Shown here: positions 1-8,333 of the stretch, in pieces
Position numbering within the stretch: the first letter of the stretch is position 1
How the letters are laid out: every line of letters starts with the position of its first letter
NCBI GenBank assembly: GCA_030750465.1
Contig: JASMHZ010000001.1
Coordinates: 1-47,192 of the forward strand
DNA: 47,192 nt
Direction: 5' to 3'
Origin: Candidatus Peribacteraceae bacterium
GTDB lineage: Bacteria > Patescibacteriota > Gracilibacteria > Peribacterales > Peribacteraceae
Program-made: the position numbers and the translations under genes
The notes under the pieces: generated by a model
Seen by the model: only the letters and a program-made list of their open reading frames with translations
Database searches by the model: none
What the model was told of the DNA's origin: nothing

Positions 1-1407
1 GGCGAACTTGCCGAGGGAAAATACAGCGAAAGAGCCTTAGCCATCATTGATGCTATCACAGCATGTGACTATTTGGAGTATGGGGAGTTTGAAGGAAAAC
101 CAACATGTGATGGTGAGGCACTCGTAGTGCTTGCTCTATTGGGCGACAAAGATGCACAGAACGCAGTTGCAAACAAAGTAGAGTCCTTGCGTTACTTTGA
201 GCAGCAACAAAGAGAGCATCAAGCCAGAGAGCAGTCGCTAGATCGGTCAGAGGCTGAGCCACTAAACCCAGAGGAACTCTGTGTTGTCCATGCAACCCAA
301 TACAAGCCAGAGAATCAAGGGGATGGAAAGTTTGCAGTGCGTACTACATTTGATGCCACCAAAGGAAATGTACCGAGAAATTCAATCCACACTACCCTCA
401 ATCACAAGGTTGAGAGTCACATGTATGGCTCTTGGGAGGGGGCAGGATATGTATTGGTGTCTCCTTTCAATGACATGGTGCAGTCAAACGATGTGCCAGC
501 CGTTCTCAATACAGTTGATACATACTGGACATGCAATCCTGGTGAATCGCTAGAATTTTCAAATGCGGTTCTTATAGCACCAGCAGGTGATACAGGGGAA
601 ACACTCTTTCAGAGTAAAGGTGATACTGTGGAATTCAAATCAGAGGGTTTCGGCCTCAGAGATTTGAAGGAAACAAGGGAAATGCTAACTCATGGTCGTG
701 AGGAAGGTGCTCTTGATCGTGATATTGAGAGTACAGTCTTTGATTACTTCCAATTAGACTTTGGTAAAGCCAGAGATGACTTTGATTGTGAAGCTGCGAC
801 ACAGCATCTCGGAGACTATTTTTATGACGATTCAAATAGGCAGCACACACCTGCGATTTTACTAAAATTGATTGATTGCATAGGTGATGAAAGCTCTGAT
901 GATGTGCCTTCTATCAGTGAGGTGTTACAAGACCTCCTCGTTGAGGCTGGAATGAAAGATTGTGTAACAAGTGGCGATCAAGACAGTGCAGTATCAAAAG
1001 CTGCAAATGAGCTGGCTGAGGAGGTAGGTGCTAAGTTGGTTGGACATATAAGCCGCATTGCAACCAATCATGCTATTTCAGAAAAGGGGTTTTCGGTCAA
1101 ATCAGGAGGAATGTGGGCTTGGGGAGATTCGTTTGATGTCACACATCAAACCCACGCATTAGCGAGTAAGTTAGGGATACTAAGCGGTGCTCATACGGGG
1201 CAAGTGGACAGTCAGATAACAGATAGCTGGCAGAGAGCTAAGTTTGCTGCCACCGAGGGAGACAAAGAGAATGCTGAGTTTGATTGGAAAAAATTTGATC
1301 CAGCTTTGGAGAAACTTATACCAGAGCTTGATGGTGCTTCAAGGAGGATGCTCTATGCGTCAGGACTGCTCAATGCAGCTTCAAGGAGCCATTCAGAGGT
1401 AAATTGA
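1..1407 (+). CDS. Unknown protein, 5' end beyond the window
   Basis: The frame is open from base 1 with no stop, so the gene starts left of the window. At least 468 residues are present. I do not recognise the family. The N-terminal part (to about residue 100) is helical and charged. A middle block of about 120 residues is rich in His, Thr and aromatic residues (SIHTTLNH, then HMYGSW and YVLVSPF) and looks like a folded, possibly enzymatic domain. The C-terminal half is acidic and helical. No signal peptide or membrane segment is visible in the part present. A decayed recombinase and a tRNA gene lie just downstream, so the gene may sit at the edge of an integrated element; that is inference. 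Confidence 0.6.
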   Translation, partial: GELAEGKYSERALAIIDAITACDYLEYGEFEGKPTCDGEALVVLALLGDKDAQNAVANKVESLRYFEQQQREHQAREQSLDRSEAEPLNPEELCVVHATQYKPENQGDGKFAVRTTFDATKGNVPRNSIHTTLNHKVESHMYGSWEGAGYVLVSPFNDMVQSNDVPAVLNTVDTYWTCNPGESLEFSNAVLIAPAGDTGETLFQSKGDTVEFKSEGFGLRDLKETREMLTHGREEGALDRDIESTVFDYFQLDFGKARDDFDCEAATQHLGDYFYDDSNRQHTPAILLKLIDCIGDESSDDVPSISEVLQDLLVEAGMKDCVTSGDQDSAVSKAANELAEEVGAKLVGHISRIATNHAISEKGFSVKSGGMWAWGDSFDVTHQTHALASKLGILSGAHTGQVDSQITDSWQRAKFAATEGDKENAEFDWKKFDPALEKLIPELDGASRRMLYASGLLNAASRSHSEVN

Positions 1408-1468
1408 TACGTGGAGACCGTACAATTCCTTTTCCTAGGAGTTTCTGTCCATGAGACACCTCTCCTAA

Positions 1469-2097
1469 GAATTTAGATACAATTTGGAAGTGCCTTCTAC
1501 ACTTGCCCTCATCAAGAAAGACCAACCGCAGGAAGCGGTGGAGACTGAGCTGCAATACCTGGACCGTGTCCGTCAGGAAGCGTATTGGAAGCTGTACTGA
1601 ACAACAATCAGGGGAGCTATAAGGAAACCGTTAAGAAGATTGATACGCTTGTAGATCGTCAGCTTAGTGAGACAACAAGGCTGCCTGAGGAGATCTTCAC
1701 TGAGAAGCTGAAAAAGCTACGAACAGAACAGCAGAGACTCAAAAATCTTGTGGATGACTTTGATGCTTCTGCCAAGCAGTGGACAGATGACATTGTGGAT
1801 GAACTCAACTTCACACTAAAACTCAAAGAGCGTTTTGCGGAGAGTGGCAGAGACAAGAGGCTGGAAATCCTGCACCGCATCGGTCAGGTTATACAACTGA
1901 TAGATGGAGAGCTAGATTTCCGCGTCAGAGAGCCATATTCCTCGTTTACTGAGTGCATGAAGGAGACACAGTCCATTCTGGGTGATATACAACTGAGAAA
2001 AACCCTCGCAAAACCGCTAAGTGAAGTAGAATCTGACGTTATTCGGAGTGTTGAATCTTGTTGGAGCGGGCGAGCGGAATCGAACCGCCGTCTCTAG
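1469..2097 (+). pseudogene. Serine recombinase C-terminal remnant
   Basis: Two open pieces in different frames join into the C-terminal coiled coil of a large serine recombinase. The first (1469-1599) reads ELQYLDRVRQEAYWKL, then stops. The second (from 1585) continues YKETVKKIDTLVDRQL and runs through the pattern of this family's tail, EKLKKLRTEQQRL then KERFAESGRDKRLEILHRIG. The catalytic resolvase domain, the recombinase domain and the zinc ribbon are missing. The last residues read into the tRNA-Gly gene on the other strand, so the original end is also lost. It is best read as the scar of an element that integrated next to the tRNA. The family call rests on pattern only. Confidence 0.6.
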
Positions 2098-2136
2098 GTT
2101 GGAAACCTAGGGTAATAACCATTATACGACGCCCGC
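2062..2136 (-). tRNA. tRNA-Gly (anticodon TCC)
   Basis: On the minus strand the acceptor stem GCGGGCG pairs with CGCCCGC, followed by discriminator T and an encoded CCA. The anticodon arm is CTAGG / loop TTTCCAA / CCTAG, giving anticodon TCC, which reads GGA. The T arm is GGCGG TTCGATT CCGCT. All arms are intact, so it should be functional. A recombinase remnant abuts its 3' end on the opposite strand, which suits use of the gene as an integration site. Confidence 0.95.
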
Positions 2137-2238
2137 ATAAGGTGGAAGAATTGTACAAATATCCTGTTAATTTGAAAAGCACTTACTTAAAAGATATTAC
2201 TTGAGTATTTGCTAAACAAACACTAGACTTCACGATCC

Positions 2239-2502
2239 ATGGCAGATGACATAACCAACAAAGTGCTTCTGGAACATATGCAAGGTATGAAAGCTGAGTT
2301 ACTAGAACTCATACTAGACATTAAATCTGAGCTTAAGGAGGTTAAATTTGAGCTTAATGGAAAAATAGATACCCTAGAAAAGAAAGTGGATCGAGGATTT
2401 GAAGATGCCAGAAAACACAGACAAGCTATTCAAGAAGACCTGGATGCTTCAATAGTTATGCTTGGAAAACATCAGGCAAAACTAGAAAAGGTATCGGTCT
2501 AG
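2239..2502 (+). CDS. Small coiled-coil protein
   Basis: An 87-residue, highly charged protein starting MADDITNK. Residues 8 to about 60 show heptad-like spacing of Leu, Ile and Val (ELLELILDIKSELKEVKFEL), typical of a parallel coiled coil. It has no cysteine, signal peptide or membrane segment, so it is probably cytoplasmic and oligomeric. The ATG lies in a CCATGG context without a Shine-Dalgarno. It converges on the membrane-protein gene at 2510. I cannot assign a function. Confidence 0.7.
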   Translation: MADDITNKVLLEHMQGMKAELLELILDIKSELKEVKFELNGKIDTLEKKVDRGFEDARKHRQAIQEDLDASIVMLGKHQAKLEKVSV

Positions 2503-2509
2503 TTTTTAT

Positions 2510-2875
2510 TCACCCCCAAATACCCAAAGATACTCCGATTATCTCCACTACTCCATACAAAAAGATGACGTAGCCAATTATTCCGACAAGCAGAGTTACG
2601 AGGGCTGTATTGATAATTTCATTCTTACGTCTTTTGGCTTGATCTAAAGTACATACTCCTTTGTGCCTGAAGTAGATAACAAGGCTCGCAATCAAAGCTA
2701 ACAATCCAATCGATCTAAATACCCATTTGTAAGTGCCATAAAGAGTATCTGCAAGTGAGCTTGCGAAGCTGACGGTGCTCACTCCGACCAAAACTAAGAT
2801 TACCGGACTTAAACAGCACAAGGACGCGAAGACTACCGGAGCGCTGATGATTTTGAGGATTGCTTTGGTTTTCAT
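2510..2875 (-). CDS. Small membrane protein coupled to the DUF3179 gene
   Basis: A 121-residue protein with three hydrophobic segments (about residues 8-40, 50-68 and 88-118). A Cys-Cys pair lies in the first segment and a further Cys in the loop (HKGVCTLDQAKRRKN). Cysteine pairs in a first membrane helix recall MerT/MerC-type metal transport proteins, but the similarity is loose and I do not claim that function. Its ATG overlaps the TGA of the DUF3179 gene (ATGA at 2872-2875), which implies translational coupling and a shared role in the envelope. Confidence 0.7.
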   Translation of the reverse strand: MKTKAILKIISAPVVFASLCCLSPVILVLVGVSTVSFASSLADTLYGTYKWVFRSIGLLALIASLVIYFRHKGVCTLDQAKRRKNEIINTALVTLLVGIIGYVIFLYGVVEIIGVSLGIWG

Positions 2876-3888
2876 TGGAAGAATGCGGGGTAAACAAATG
2901 AAAATGCGGCTGAAGCTGGAAGCTCATTGTTTTCTTCGTACATTCTAACTGATTGAAGCTCATCATCCCATCGCACTGCAACTGTTCGATCTCCTATTTT
3001 TTTAACTAAACTTCCCAGCTCCTCAACATCTTTCCATCTTATTCCCAAATGTATTCCAGAAAACTCATTAACTGGAGTTTGGGAATTCTGTTCCCAGTAA
3101 TAAGAAACAATATCTTTTATTTGGCCCTGAACTTTTTCTGAGTTTCTTACCGGGAATATCAAATCATCATTGGTGTAGTAAGTTCCGTATGGGTATCTGA
3201 AGTAATCACGATCATGTCCCGTATCAATTGTCATGACCATTGTGTTTGGATTCTCTTTGACCCAAGAACCGAGAGTAGTTCTGGTTGCAGGATATCGCTT
3301 AAGTTCTTCATTAACTTGTTCACCAACTACTCCCATCCCCCACGGCTGGCTCCAAAGAGTATCCGAGGCTCTGTCGTACATTACCAAGCATGATTGGAAT
3401 AGCTTACCGCTGACTCCGAAGGTAGTTGCCTGACCTTTTAGACTGCGATCATAAACGATTCCCGTATCACAGAGCGGACAATACGTGATGCTAACTGGTA
3501 TTCCTCCGACTTCGTCGTTAACAATCTCGTGCTAGTTTAAGATTCCATAAGGATAAGCTTTGGCTTCATCATTGATTACAACTCCAAGTATTAATTCGTC
3601 GTCTTCGAATGGAGAATCCTTAGCTGACTCGAATTTTGGATCGTCAACCGAAGGTATGCCGTCTTTTGGAGGGCCTCCGGAAAGTAAGTCATCCAAATCT
3701 ATTCTGGAATTATTTTTTTCAACTGACTTAAGATCTTTATCCAAACTCGGAAGCAGAGGATTGTTTTCTATGGTTCCAAGGCCCCAAATTCTAGTCAGAC
3801 GTAATTTAATATCATCCCAGTCACGAGCGACTAACACTCCGGGGATAATCAGTATAACCAGCACAATTATGATCGATCGTCTTTCCAT
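2872..3888 (-). pseudogene. DUF3179 protein with an in-frame amber stop
   Basis: Two parts lie in one frame, separated by a single TAG at about 3532-3534. The upstream part (3532-3888, 118 codons) has an N-terminal membrane anchor (IIIVLVILIIPGVLVA) and ends AKAYPYGILN. The downstream part continues HEIVNDEVGG, then the family's YCPLCDTG block and SDTLWSQPWG. In DUF3179 proteins the residue after ILN is normally Trp (NWHEIVND), so the stop is one base from TGG. Length with read-through is 338 residues, normal for the family, and everything downstream looks intact. It may be a recent nonsense mutation, a sequencing error or suppression. A TATTAT box 9 bases before the ATG supports this start. 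Confidence 0.8.
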
Positions 3889-3968
3889 GTCCTCAAGATA
3901 ATACTCTTAAATGCACTTTTCTGTGATCCTTTTCACATCGCTTAGATAATCTTTGACTTAATAATCAA

Positions 3969-4697
3969 TTACCCAATCTCCATAACTTCCCTGACCCCGC
4001 TTTCAGTCAGGTGAATTTGCTTGCGATTGATGCGGATCATTCCGGCTTTCTCTAATTCATTTAATTGCTTGGTAACTGTTTCGCGCGTGAGCCCAGTCAT
4101 ATTCCCAAGCTTTTCATGTGTTATCTTAGTTGGACGTTTGAGTACGTCTGGCAGAATGCTTTCGGAGTCTTTCTGATTGACGAGTCTGACTGTTGCAAGG
4201 ATCCTATCCTTTGCCTGAAGAGTAGAGAGTGCTTTTATTTGCGCTTCATATTGGGACAAGCGTTTGCTTAGAACTTTCAGAGCCCTGAGTGCAACCTCGG
4301 GACGCTTTTTTAGAATTTGAAGAAAGTAACTGGATGGAAGCGTACAGATGTATGCCTTCTCTGTAATCTCGGCATAATGTCTGTCTGACCCTTCCGCATC
4401 GAATCCAATATTTCCAAAGACTGAACCTGGCTTGAGGATATCTAGAACTACTCTTTTGCCGTCGACCGACTTGTATAGTGTCACCTCTCCTTCTTTGAGT
4501 ACATAAACATTCTCCACAAGATCCTGGGGAGTGTAGATAAACTCTTTCTTATCCATCTGCTTATCTATAACGCCGGACACCAATTCGTGCATTTCCTCCT
4601 CGCTTATTCCAGTGAAGAGTTCAACACTCTTCAGATACCAAAGTGGTGGGCGGGGCACAGTGAAATAATATAAAGAATTACTTGATGTGTCACGCAT
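3969..4697 (-). CDS. Crp/Fnr-family transcriptional regulator
   Basis: A 242-residue protein with the usual two-domain order. Residues 24-140 are a cyclic-nucleotide-type sensor barrel (FIYTPQDLVENVYVLKEGEV, then KPGSVFGNIGF). A dimer helix follows, and residues 185-235 form a winged helix with recognition-helix pattern GLTRETVTKQLNELEKAGMI. The Fnr iron-sulfur cysteines are absent, and the barrel lacks a clear cAMP-binding Arg motif, so the signal is unknown. The 650-base upstream gap is rich in inverted repeats. It lies next to the DUF3179 pair on the same strand; whether it controls them cannot be told from sequence. Confidence 0.9.
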   Translation of the reverse strand: MRDTSSNSLYYFTVPRPPLWYLKSVELFTGISEEEMHELVSGVIDKQMDKKEFIYTPQDLVENVYVLKEGEVTLYKSVDGKRVVLDILKPGSVFGNIGFDAEGSDRHYAEITEKAYICTLPSSYFLQILKKRPEVALRALKVLSKRLSQYEAQIKALSTLQAKDRILATVRLVNQKDSESILPDVLKRPTKITHEKLGNMTGLTRETVTKQLNELEKAGMIRINRKQIHLTESGVREVMEIG

Positions 4698-4741
4698 AAT
4701 GCAAAGAAAGAGAACAAATATACTGCCATTTTTCCATATCT

Positions 4742-4780
4742 CCTCTCCCCCTCAGAAGGGGGAGAGGGTAGGGTGAGGGG
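4742..4780 (+). repeat. REP-like hairpin, copy 1
   Basis: An 11-base stem, CCTCTCCCCCT paired with AGGGGGAGAGG (4742-4767), is followed by a GGGTGAGGGG tail. A near-identical copy sits at 43110-43148, and related stems form the composite at 4907-5010. Confidence 0.8.
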
Positions 4781-4906
4781 CTATCACTCAACAATCTACC
4801 CACCGATAAATCTGATGCTGTGTATGCGACTTGCATTGCAACTGCAATGATACTGTCTGACTAAATTTGTATCTGTGAGGGAGATTACATAATAAACCCT
4901 CATCCT

Positions 4907-5010
4907 GACCTCACCCCCTAACCCCCTCTCCTCTGCTGAGGAGAGGGGGAACTATGCCAATTGCAAAGCTCCCCTCTCCTGCTCACAGGAGAGGGGCCGG
5001 GGGTGAGGTC
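4907..5010. repeat. REPIN-like pair of inverted hairpins
   Basis: A 104-base unit bounded by 12-base perfect inverted ends, GACCTCACCCCC at 4907-4918 and GGGGGTGAGGTC at 4999-5010. Inside are two stems in opposite orientation, built on CCCCTCTCC and GGAGAGGGG. Two REP hairpins facing each other is the form mobilised by REP-associated (RAYT) transposases, and a broken RAYT gene lies at 39034. Confidence 0.75.
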
Positions 5011-5056
5011 GAATAAGAACTCAACAAAAATCCAACATACAAAAACATGGGTAGAT

Positions 5057-5119
5057 AGCAAAATAGCCAACCGTGAGGATGGCTACTTTGCTAGTTCTTC
5101 CCAAATAAATTGGGGAGGA
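5057..5119. other. Two consecutive hairpins, possible structured RNA
   Basis: The first hairpin (5057-5092) has 12 pairs and one mismatch, arms AGCAAAATAGCCA and TGGCTACTTTGCT. The second (5095-5119) has about 10 pairs including G-T pairs, closing an ATAAA-type loop. Neither carries a T-run that would make a standard terminator. It could be the end of the 2H transcript or a leader of the Crp-type gene, both on the minus strand. Confidence 0.4.
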
Positions 5120-5347
5120 CGAGTCAACAATTCATAAATAAAATAAATTAATTAATCATTGAAGACACCAATATTATAACAAATTTGACCCCATTTCTCA
5201 ATGCCCTTGGGTCTTTCTGAAACCGGATTTAGGCTCTTACAGGCTCTAGTGTACAAAATTTAGCGTTTTTAATGATTTACAAAAAAGGCCCTTTAAGGTA
5301 GCATCCCCCGCCTGAGTTCGCACACTTTTCTAGAAAAACGCCGAAAA

Positions 5348-5995
5348 TTAGATAACGACCTGATCAGTCACTTTATCCAAAAACCTATGTTTGTAATGCA
5401 CCATCTTTAGGCTATCTACTTTCAAAGTTCCAACTTCAAAGCTCTTTAGCTCCTCGCAAATGTTTCTAAGCTTCTCTCTCCCCTCTTCATCAATCTTATT
5501 TACTCTTCCAATAATGCATTTAATGGTTTTCCCGCCAAACTTTAGAGGGCTTACACCCGTGAGCTGACCAATCTTCCCACGAAACCTTTGAAGTTCCGGC
5601 GAGTCGGATACATTTAGTGCGACTGCCCCCATCCCAAGTATAGATATTCCCTGAATACTAAGTCCAAATCCCTTGAATTCATTAAATATCTCTATGAGCT
5701 CAGGTACTTTTTCCTCCATCGCATGCCAAGACTCCTCTCCACGATATTCGGAAGGTATGACAAGCCCGTAAACAGTCACGTGAAATGCGGAAGCATCTTT
5801 CCTCCACTTTATATCGATATCTGACCCGACTTTTTCTTTAAGTTCCTTGAACTTATCCAAAACTGACGCAGGAAACGGGCATCCAATCACAAGCGACACA
5901 CCGGAGGACTCTTGCATATCCTTCTTTAGGTTCTTCTCTAAGTTTTCACTAAGCTTTTCTATCGGAAAAGCCCAAAATTCATTCGATGAAGGCAT
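5348..5995 (-). CDS. 2H phosphoesterase-like protein
   Basis: A 215-residue cytoplasmic protein. The motif FHVTVYGLV (about residue 72) matches the first HxT signature of the 2H superfamily (RNA 2',3'-cyclic phosphodiesterases, LigT/AKAP7-like). The second signature is reduced to MVHYKHRF near the C-terminus, where an HxT/S motif is expected, so catalysis is uncertain. The middle holds the usual beta-strand pattern (FGLSIQGISILGMGAVALNV). The start codon abuts the MscS stop codon directly (TAA then ATG at 5998-5993), so the two are co-transcribed and probably coupled. Substrate unknown. Confidence 0.6.
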   Translation of the reverse strand: MPSSNEFWAFPIEKLSENLEKNLKKDMQESSGVSLVIGCPFPASVLDKFKELKEKVGSDIDIKWRKDASAFHVTVYGLVIPSEYRGEESWHAMEEKVPELIEIFNEFKGFGLSIQGISILGMGAVALNVSDSPELQRFRGKIGQLTGVSPLKFGGKTIKCIIGRVNKIDEEGREKLRNICEELKSFEVGTLKVDSLKMVHYKHRFLDKVTDQVVI

Positions 5996-7060
5996 TTACT
6001 TTACTACGTGAACAGTCCTCGTCGGGAACGCCATCTCGATCCCCTCTTGTGCAAACTCATTCAAAATCGAAATGTTCATCTTTTGTTGTGCATCAACATA
6101 ATCGATGTATTCCTTGGATTCTATGTAGTAAACAATCTCGTAATTTAAGTTTGAATCTCCAAACTCAACAAAGTGGCAGCGATCAAATTCCGTTTTTCCC
6201 GCACTTTTGATGCATTGCTTAATAATATTCGGAATCTTCTCGAGTTTTTCGGTTGGAGTTCCATATTCAACTCCCACAGTGAATACAACCCTTCTTTTTT
6301 TGAGCTTTCTATAGTTCTGTACACGCGCAGTTGTAAGTTCCGTATTGGAAATAACAATCTCTTCTCCTTCCAAAGCTTCAAGCCTAGTGGTTTTGATACC
6401 AACATGTTTAACCGTTCCTTTGTTATCTCCAACCACGATAAAGTCCCCTTCCTGAAACGGCTTATCAACTGCAATCGATAGTGAACTGAACATATCTCCC
6501 AGAACATTTTGAAGCGCAAGCGAAATCGCCAAGCCTCCAATACCTAAGCCTGCGATCAGCGATGTAACATCGAAACCTAAGTTGCTTAATATCAGAAGCG
6601 AACCAATTGACCATAATCCAAACTTAATAAAAATTGAAAAGACACCCGATATCTTCGCCTCTTCCGATGCACTCATATCCCTATTCTTAGACTGCATACC
6701 CTTTACCAAGGAGTAATGTATCACTCGATCTGCAAGTTTTATTATCTCGGAAACAACAGCAATCAGAAATACTGCTTTGATAATAGTCCCTACTGCAGGC
6801 GAAAGAGCAAGAGACTGAACCGAAACAAAAAGAGCGATTGCTATATAAAATAATTGCCCAACTCCTTCCAATACATCCAGAACTACATCATCAGCCTTCA
6901 TCTGCGTTTTCTTAGCTATTATACGTAAACGTTTAAGCAAAACCTTCCAAAAAATCGTAAGAGCTATGTAAACAACGATAAAAGTGATAATCGCTATCAG
7001 CATAGATTGAATGGTGTTTGGACCAATAGATTTGGTCAGGATGTCAGCATAGTTTTCCAT
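5996..7060 (-). CDS. MscS-family mechanosensitive channel
   Basis: A pore protein that opens under membrane tension to release solutes. It has four to five hydrophobic segments in the first 170 residues, ending in the Gly/Ala-rich pore helix (SLIAGLGIGGLAISLALQNV). The conserved MscS beta domain follows (FQEGDFIVVGDNKGTVKHVG, TRLEALEGEEIVISN) and then a C-terminal alpha/beta domain. I chose the ATG at 7060 (MENYADIL): TATAAT at 7075-7070 lies 9 bases upstream. The longer reading to 7135 would encode part of a 7-mer repeat. The stop touches the 2H gene start. Length (354 residues) is usual for small MscS channels. Confidence 0.9.
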   Translation of the reverse strand: MENYADILTKSIGPNTIQSMLIAIITFIVVYIALTIFWKVLLKRLRIIAKKTQMKADDVVLDVLEGVGQLFYIAIALFVSVQSLALSPAVGTIIKAVFLIAVVSEIIKLADRVIHYSLVKGMQSKNRDMSASEEAKISGVFSIFIKFGLWSIGSLLILSNLGFDVTSLIAGLGIGGLAISLALQNVLGDMFSSLSIAVDKPFQEGDFIVVGDNKGTVKHVGIKTTRLEALEGEEIVISNTELTTARVQNYRKLKKRRVVFTVGVEYGTPTEKLEKIPNIIKQCIKSAGKTEFDRCHFVEFGDSNLNYEIVYYIESKEYIDYVDAQQKMNISILNEFAQEGIEMAFPTRTVHVVK

Positions 7061-7069
7061 ATGGCGCTG

Positions 7070-7075
7070 ATTATA
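7070..7075 (-). promoter_or_regulatory. -10 box of the MscS gene
   Basis: TATAAT on the minus strand, 9 bases before the chosen ATG at 7060. This puts the transcript start at or within a base or two of the start codon, so the mRNA would be leaderless. No Shine-Dalgarno is present. Confidence 0.6.
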
Positions 7076-7110
7076 CAGACCTGTACGTAAAAGCAAACTT
7101 GCTTCGTTAT

Positions 7111-7142
7111 ACAATTGACAATTGACAATTGACAATTGACAG
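7111..7142. repeat. 7-mer tandem array between MscS and idi
   Basis: More than four head-to-tail copies of CAATTGA, ending two bases before the idi start. The unit contains TTGACA, identical to a consensus -35 box. The same unit recurs at 29241 and, inverted, inside hmgR at 10713. Confidence 0.9.
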
Positions 7143-7143
7143 T

Positions 7144-7671
7144 ATGCTTATGCGACATGTTCTGCTTTGTGATGCTGATGGAAACATCCTAGAGGCCTGT
7201 GACAGACAAATTGCTCACGAAGGTGATGGTAAATTACATAGAGCATTCTCTATATTCATATTTAGAGATAATTGGAAGCAATTACTGATACAGAAAAGAT
7301 CCGATCGGAAACTATTCGGCGGATTGTGGGCAAATACATGTTGTTCTCACTTCCAGGAAAAGGAAGATCTAGAGATCCAAGCTGAAAAAAGGCTTGAGGA
7401 AGAATGTGGCTTTACTTGTGATCTAACTGAGTGCTCCTCCTTTGTATATCAGGCAAAAGATCCTAAGGGCAAAGGGGCCGAGTATGAATACGACACAATA
7501 TTTGTAGGAGAAGTTGATGGGGATATTGAGTTTAAATTGGATCCAGAAGAAGTTGAGGAGGCCAAATGGATAAATATAGATGAACTTATGAAGGATATTG
7601 ATGAACATAATGAAAATTACAGTCCATGGTTACCCTTAGCCTTAAAACATATACTCGAAACTGATCAATGA
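7144..7671 (+). CDS. idi: Isopentenyl-diphosphate isomerase, type I
   Basis: Interconverts isopentenyl and dimethylallyl diphosphate in the cytoplasm. It is a 175-residue Nudix-fold protein with LHRAFSIFIF, the catalytic Cys in NTCCSH (about residue 66) and the acidic block EYEYDTIF supplying the metal- and acid-base Glu. The ATG at 7144 (MLMRHVLL) is preferred; an upstream TTG would start inside the 7-mer array. It is the first gene of the isoprenoid run, and its TGA overlaps the uppS ATG (ATGA), so translation is coupled. Length fits the short bacterial form. Confidence 0.93.
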   Translation: MLMRHVLLCDADGNILEACDRQIAHEGDGKLHRAFSIFIFRDNWKQLLIQKRSDRKLFGGLWANTCCSHFQEKEDLEIQAEKRLEEECGFTCDLTECSSFVYQAKDPKGKGAEYEYDTIFVGEVDGDIEFKLDPEEVEEAKWINIDELMKDIDEHNENYSPWLPLALKHILETDQ

Positions 7672-8333
7672 ATAATGATAATGCAATCCATTTAGGCATT
7701 ATTCCTGACGGTAATAGGCGCTGGGCAAAATCGCGCAGTCTAAATCCCTGGAAAGGGCATGAGCAGGCTATTGAAAACTTCAAAGCACTAACTGAGTGGT
7801 GCAGAAACGACGAGAGAATTTCTGTTCTGACTGTTTGGTGCTTCTCGACCGAGAACTGGAAGCGCGAAAGACAAGAGATTGAAATGCTCATGAAGATGCT
7901 CGAGGATTATTTGAGGAAAGAACAAGAAAACTTCATCGAAAACAAGACTAAGTTTTGCCATTCCGGAAGAAAAGATCGAATCCCCTCTTCTTTAGCAGAG
8001 CTTATAAAGGAGGCAGAGGAAAAAACTTCTGACCAAACTGATTTCACACTTCATCTTGCAGTTGATTACGGAGGAAAAGATGAAATTGAGAGAGCTGCAA
8101 GAAAAATTTCCCCTGAATCTCCACTGAAGGAAAATCTTGATCACCCAGAACTGCCTGACATTGATATTATCATCCGAACTTCCGGCGAAAAACGAACTTC
8201 TAACTTCTTCATGTGGCAGGCGGCATACGCAGAGTGGATTTTTGAGGATAAATTGTTCCCTGACTTTTCTATTGACGATCTCCAAGTCGCTGTTGACAAT
8301 TTTTCTGACCGAAACCGCCGATTTGGAGAATGA
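7668..8333 (+). CDS. uppS: Undecaprenyl diphosphate synthase
   Basis: Cis-prenyltransferase that extends farnesyl diphosphate to the C55 lipid carrier for peptidoglycan and other wall polymers. All family motifs are present: IPDGNRRWAK with catalytic Asp14, FSTENWKR, VDYGGKDEI, and IIRTSGEKRTSNFFMWQ with the diphosphate-binding Arg, followed by YAEWIF. Length 221 residues is slightly short of the usual 240-250. Both ends overlap neighbours by ATGA (idi before, mvk after). Placing the main isoprenoid consumer inside the mevalonate operon ties the pathway to wall synthesis. Confidence 0.93.
   Translation: MNNDNAIHLGIIPDGNRRWAKSRSLNPWKGHEQAIENFKALTEWCRNDERISVLTVWCFSTENWKRERQEIEMLMKMLEDYLRKEQENFIENKTKFCHSGRKDRIPSSLAELIKEAEEKTSDQTDFTLHLAVDYGGKDEIERAARKISPESPLKENLDHPELPDIDIIIRTSGEKRTSNFFMWQAAYAEWIFEDKLFPDFSIDDLQVAVDNFSDRNRRFGE

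Larger units (their letters stand above)
4698..5347. other. Gene-free gap rich in hairpins
   Basis: This 650-base stretch has no convincing gene. It holds a REP-like hairpin (4742-4780), a paired REPIN-like unit (4907-5010) and two stacked hairpins (5057-5119), followed by A/T-rich DNA. It is the upstream region of the Crp-type gene and the downstream region of the 2H/MscS pair, both on the minus strand. I see no clear promoter in 5120-5347. Confidence 0.7.

Noticed and set aside
1-2500. Altered genetic code (TGA read as Gly) as in Gracilibacteria
   Set aside because: TGA ends many intact proteins at the expected family length (idi, uppS, the IMPase-family gene), so the standard code applies.
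4742-5010. CRISPR array
   Set aside because: The C-rich repeats vary in length and orientation and have no regular spacers; no cas genes are present in the window.
7111-7142. Replication-origin iterons
   Set aside because: The 7-mer array lacks DnaA-box consensus and an AT-rich unwinding region, and the same unit recurs at many gene borders and inside hmgR.
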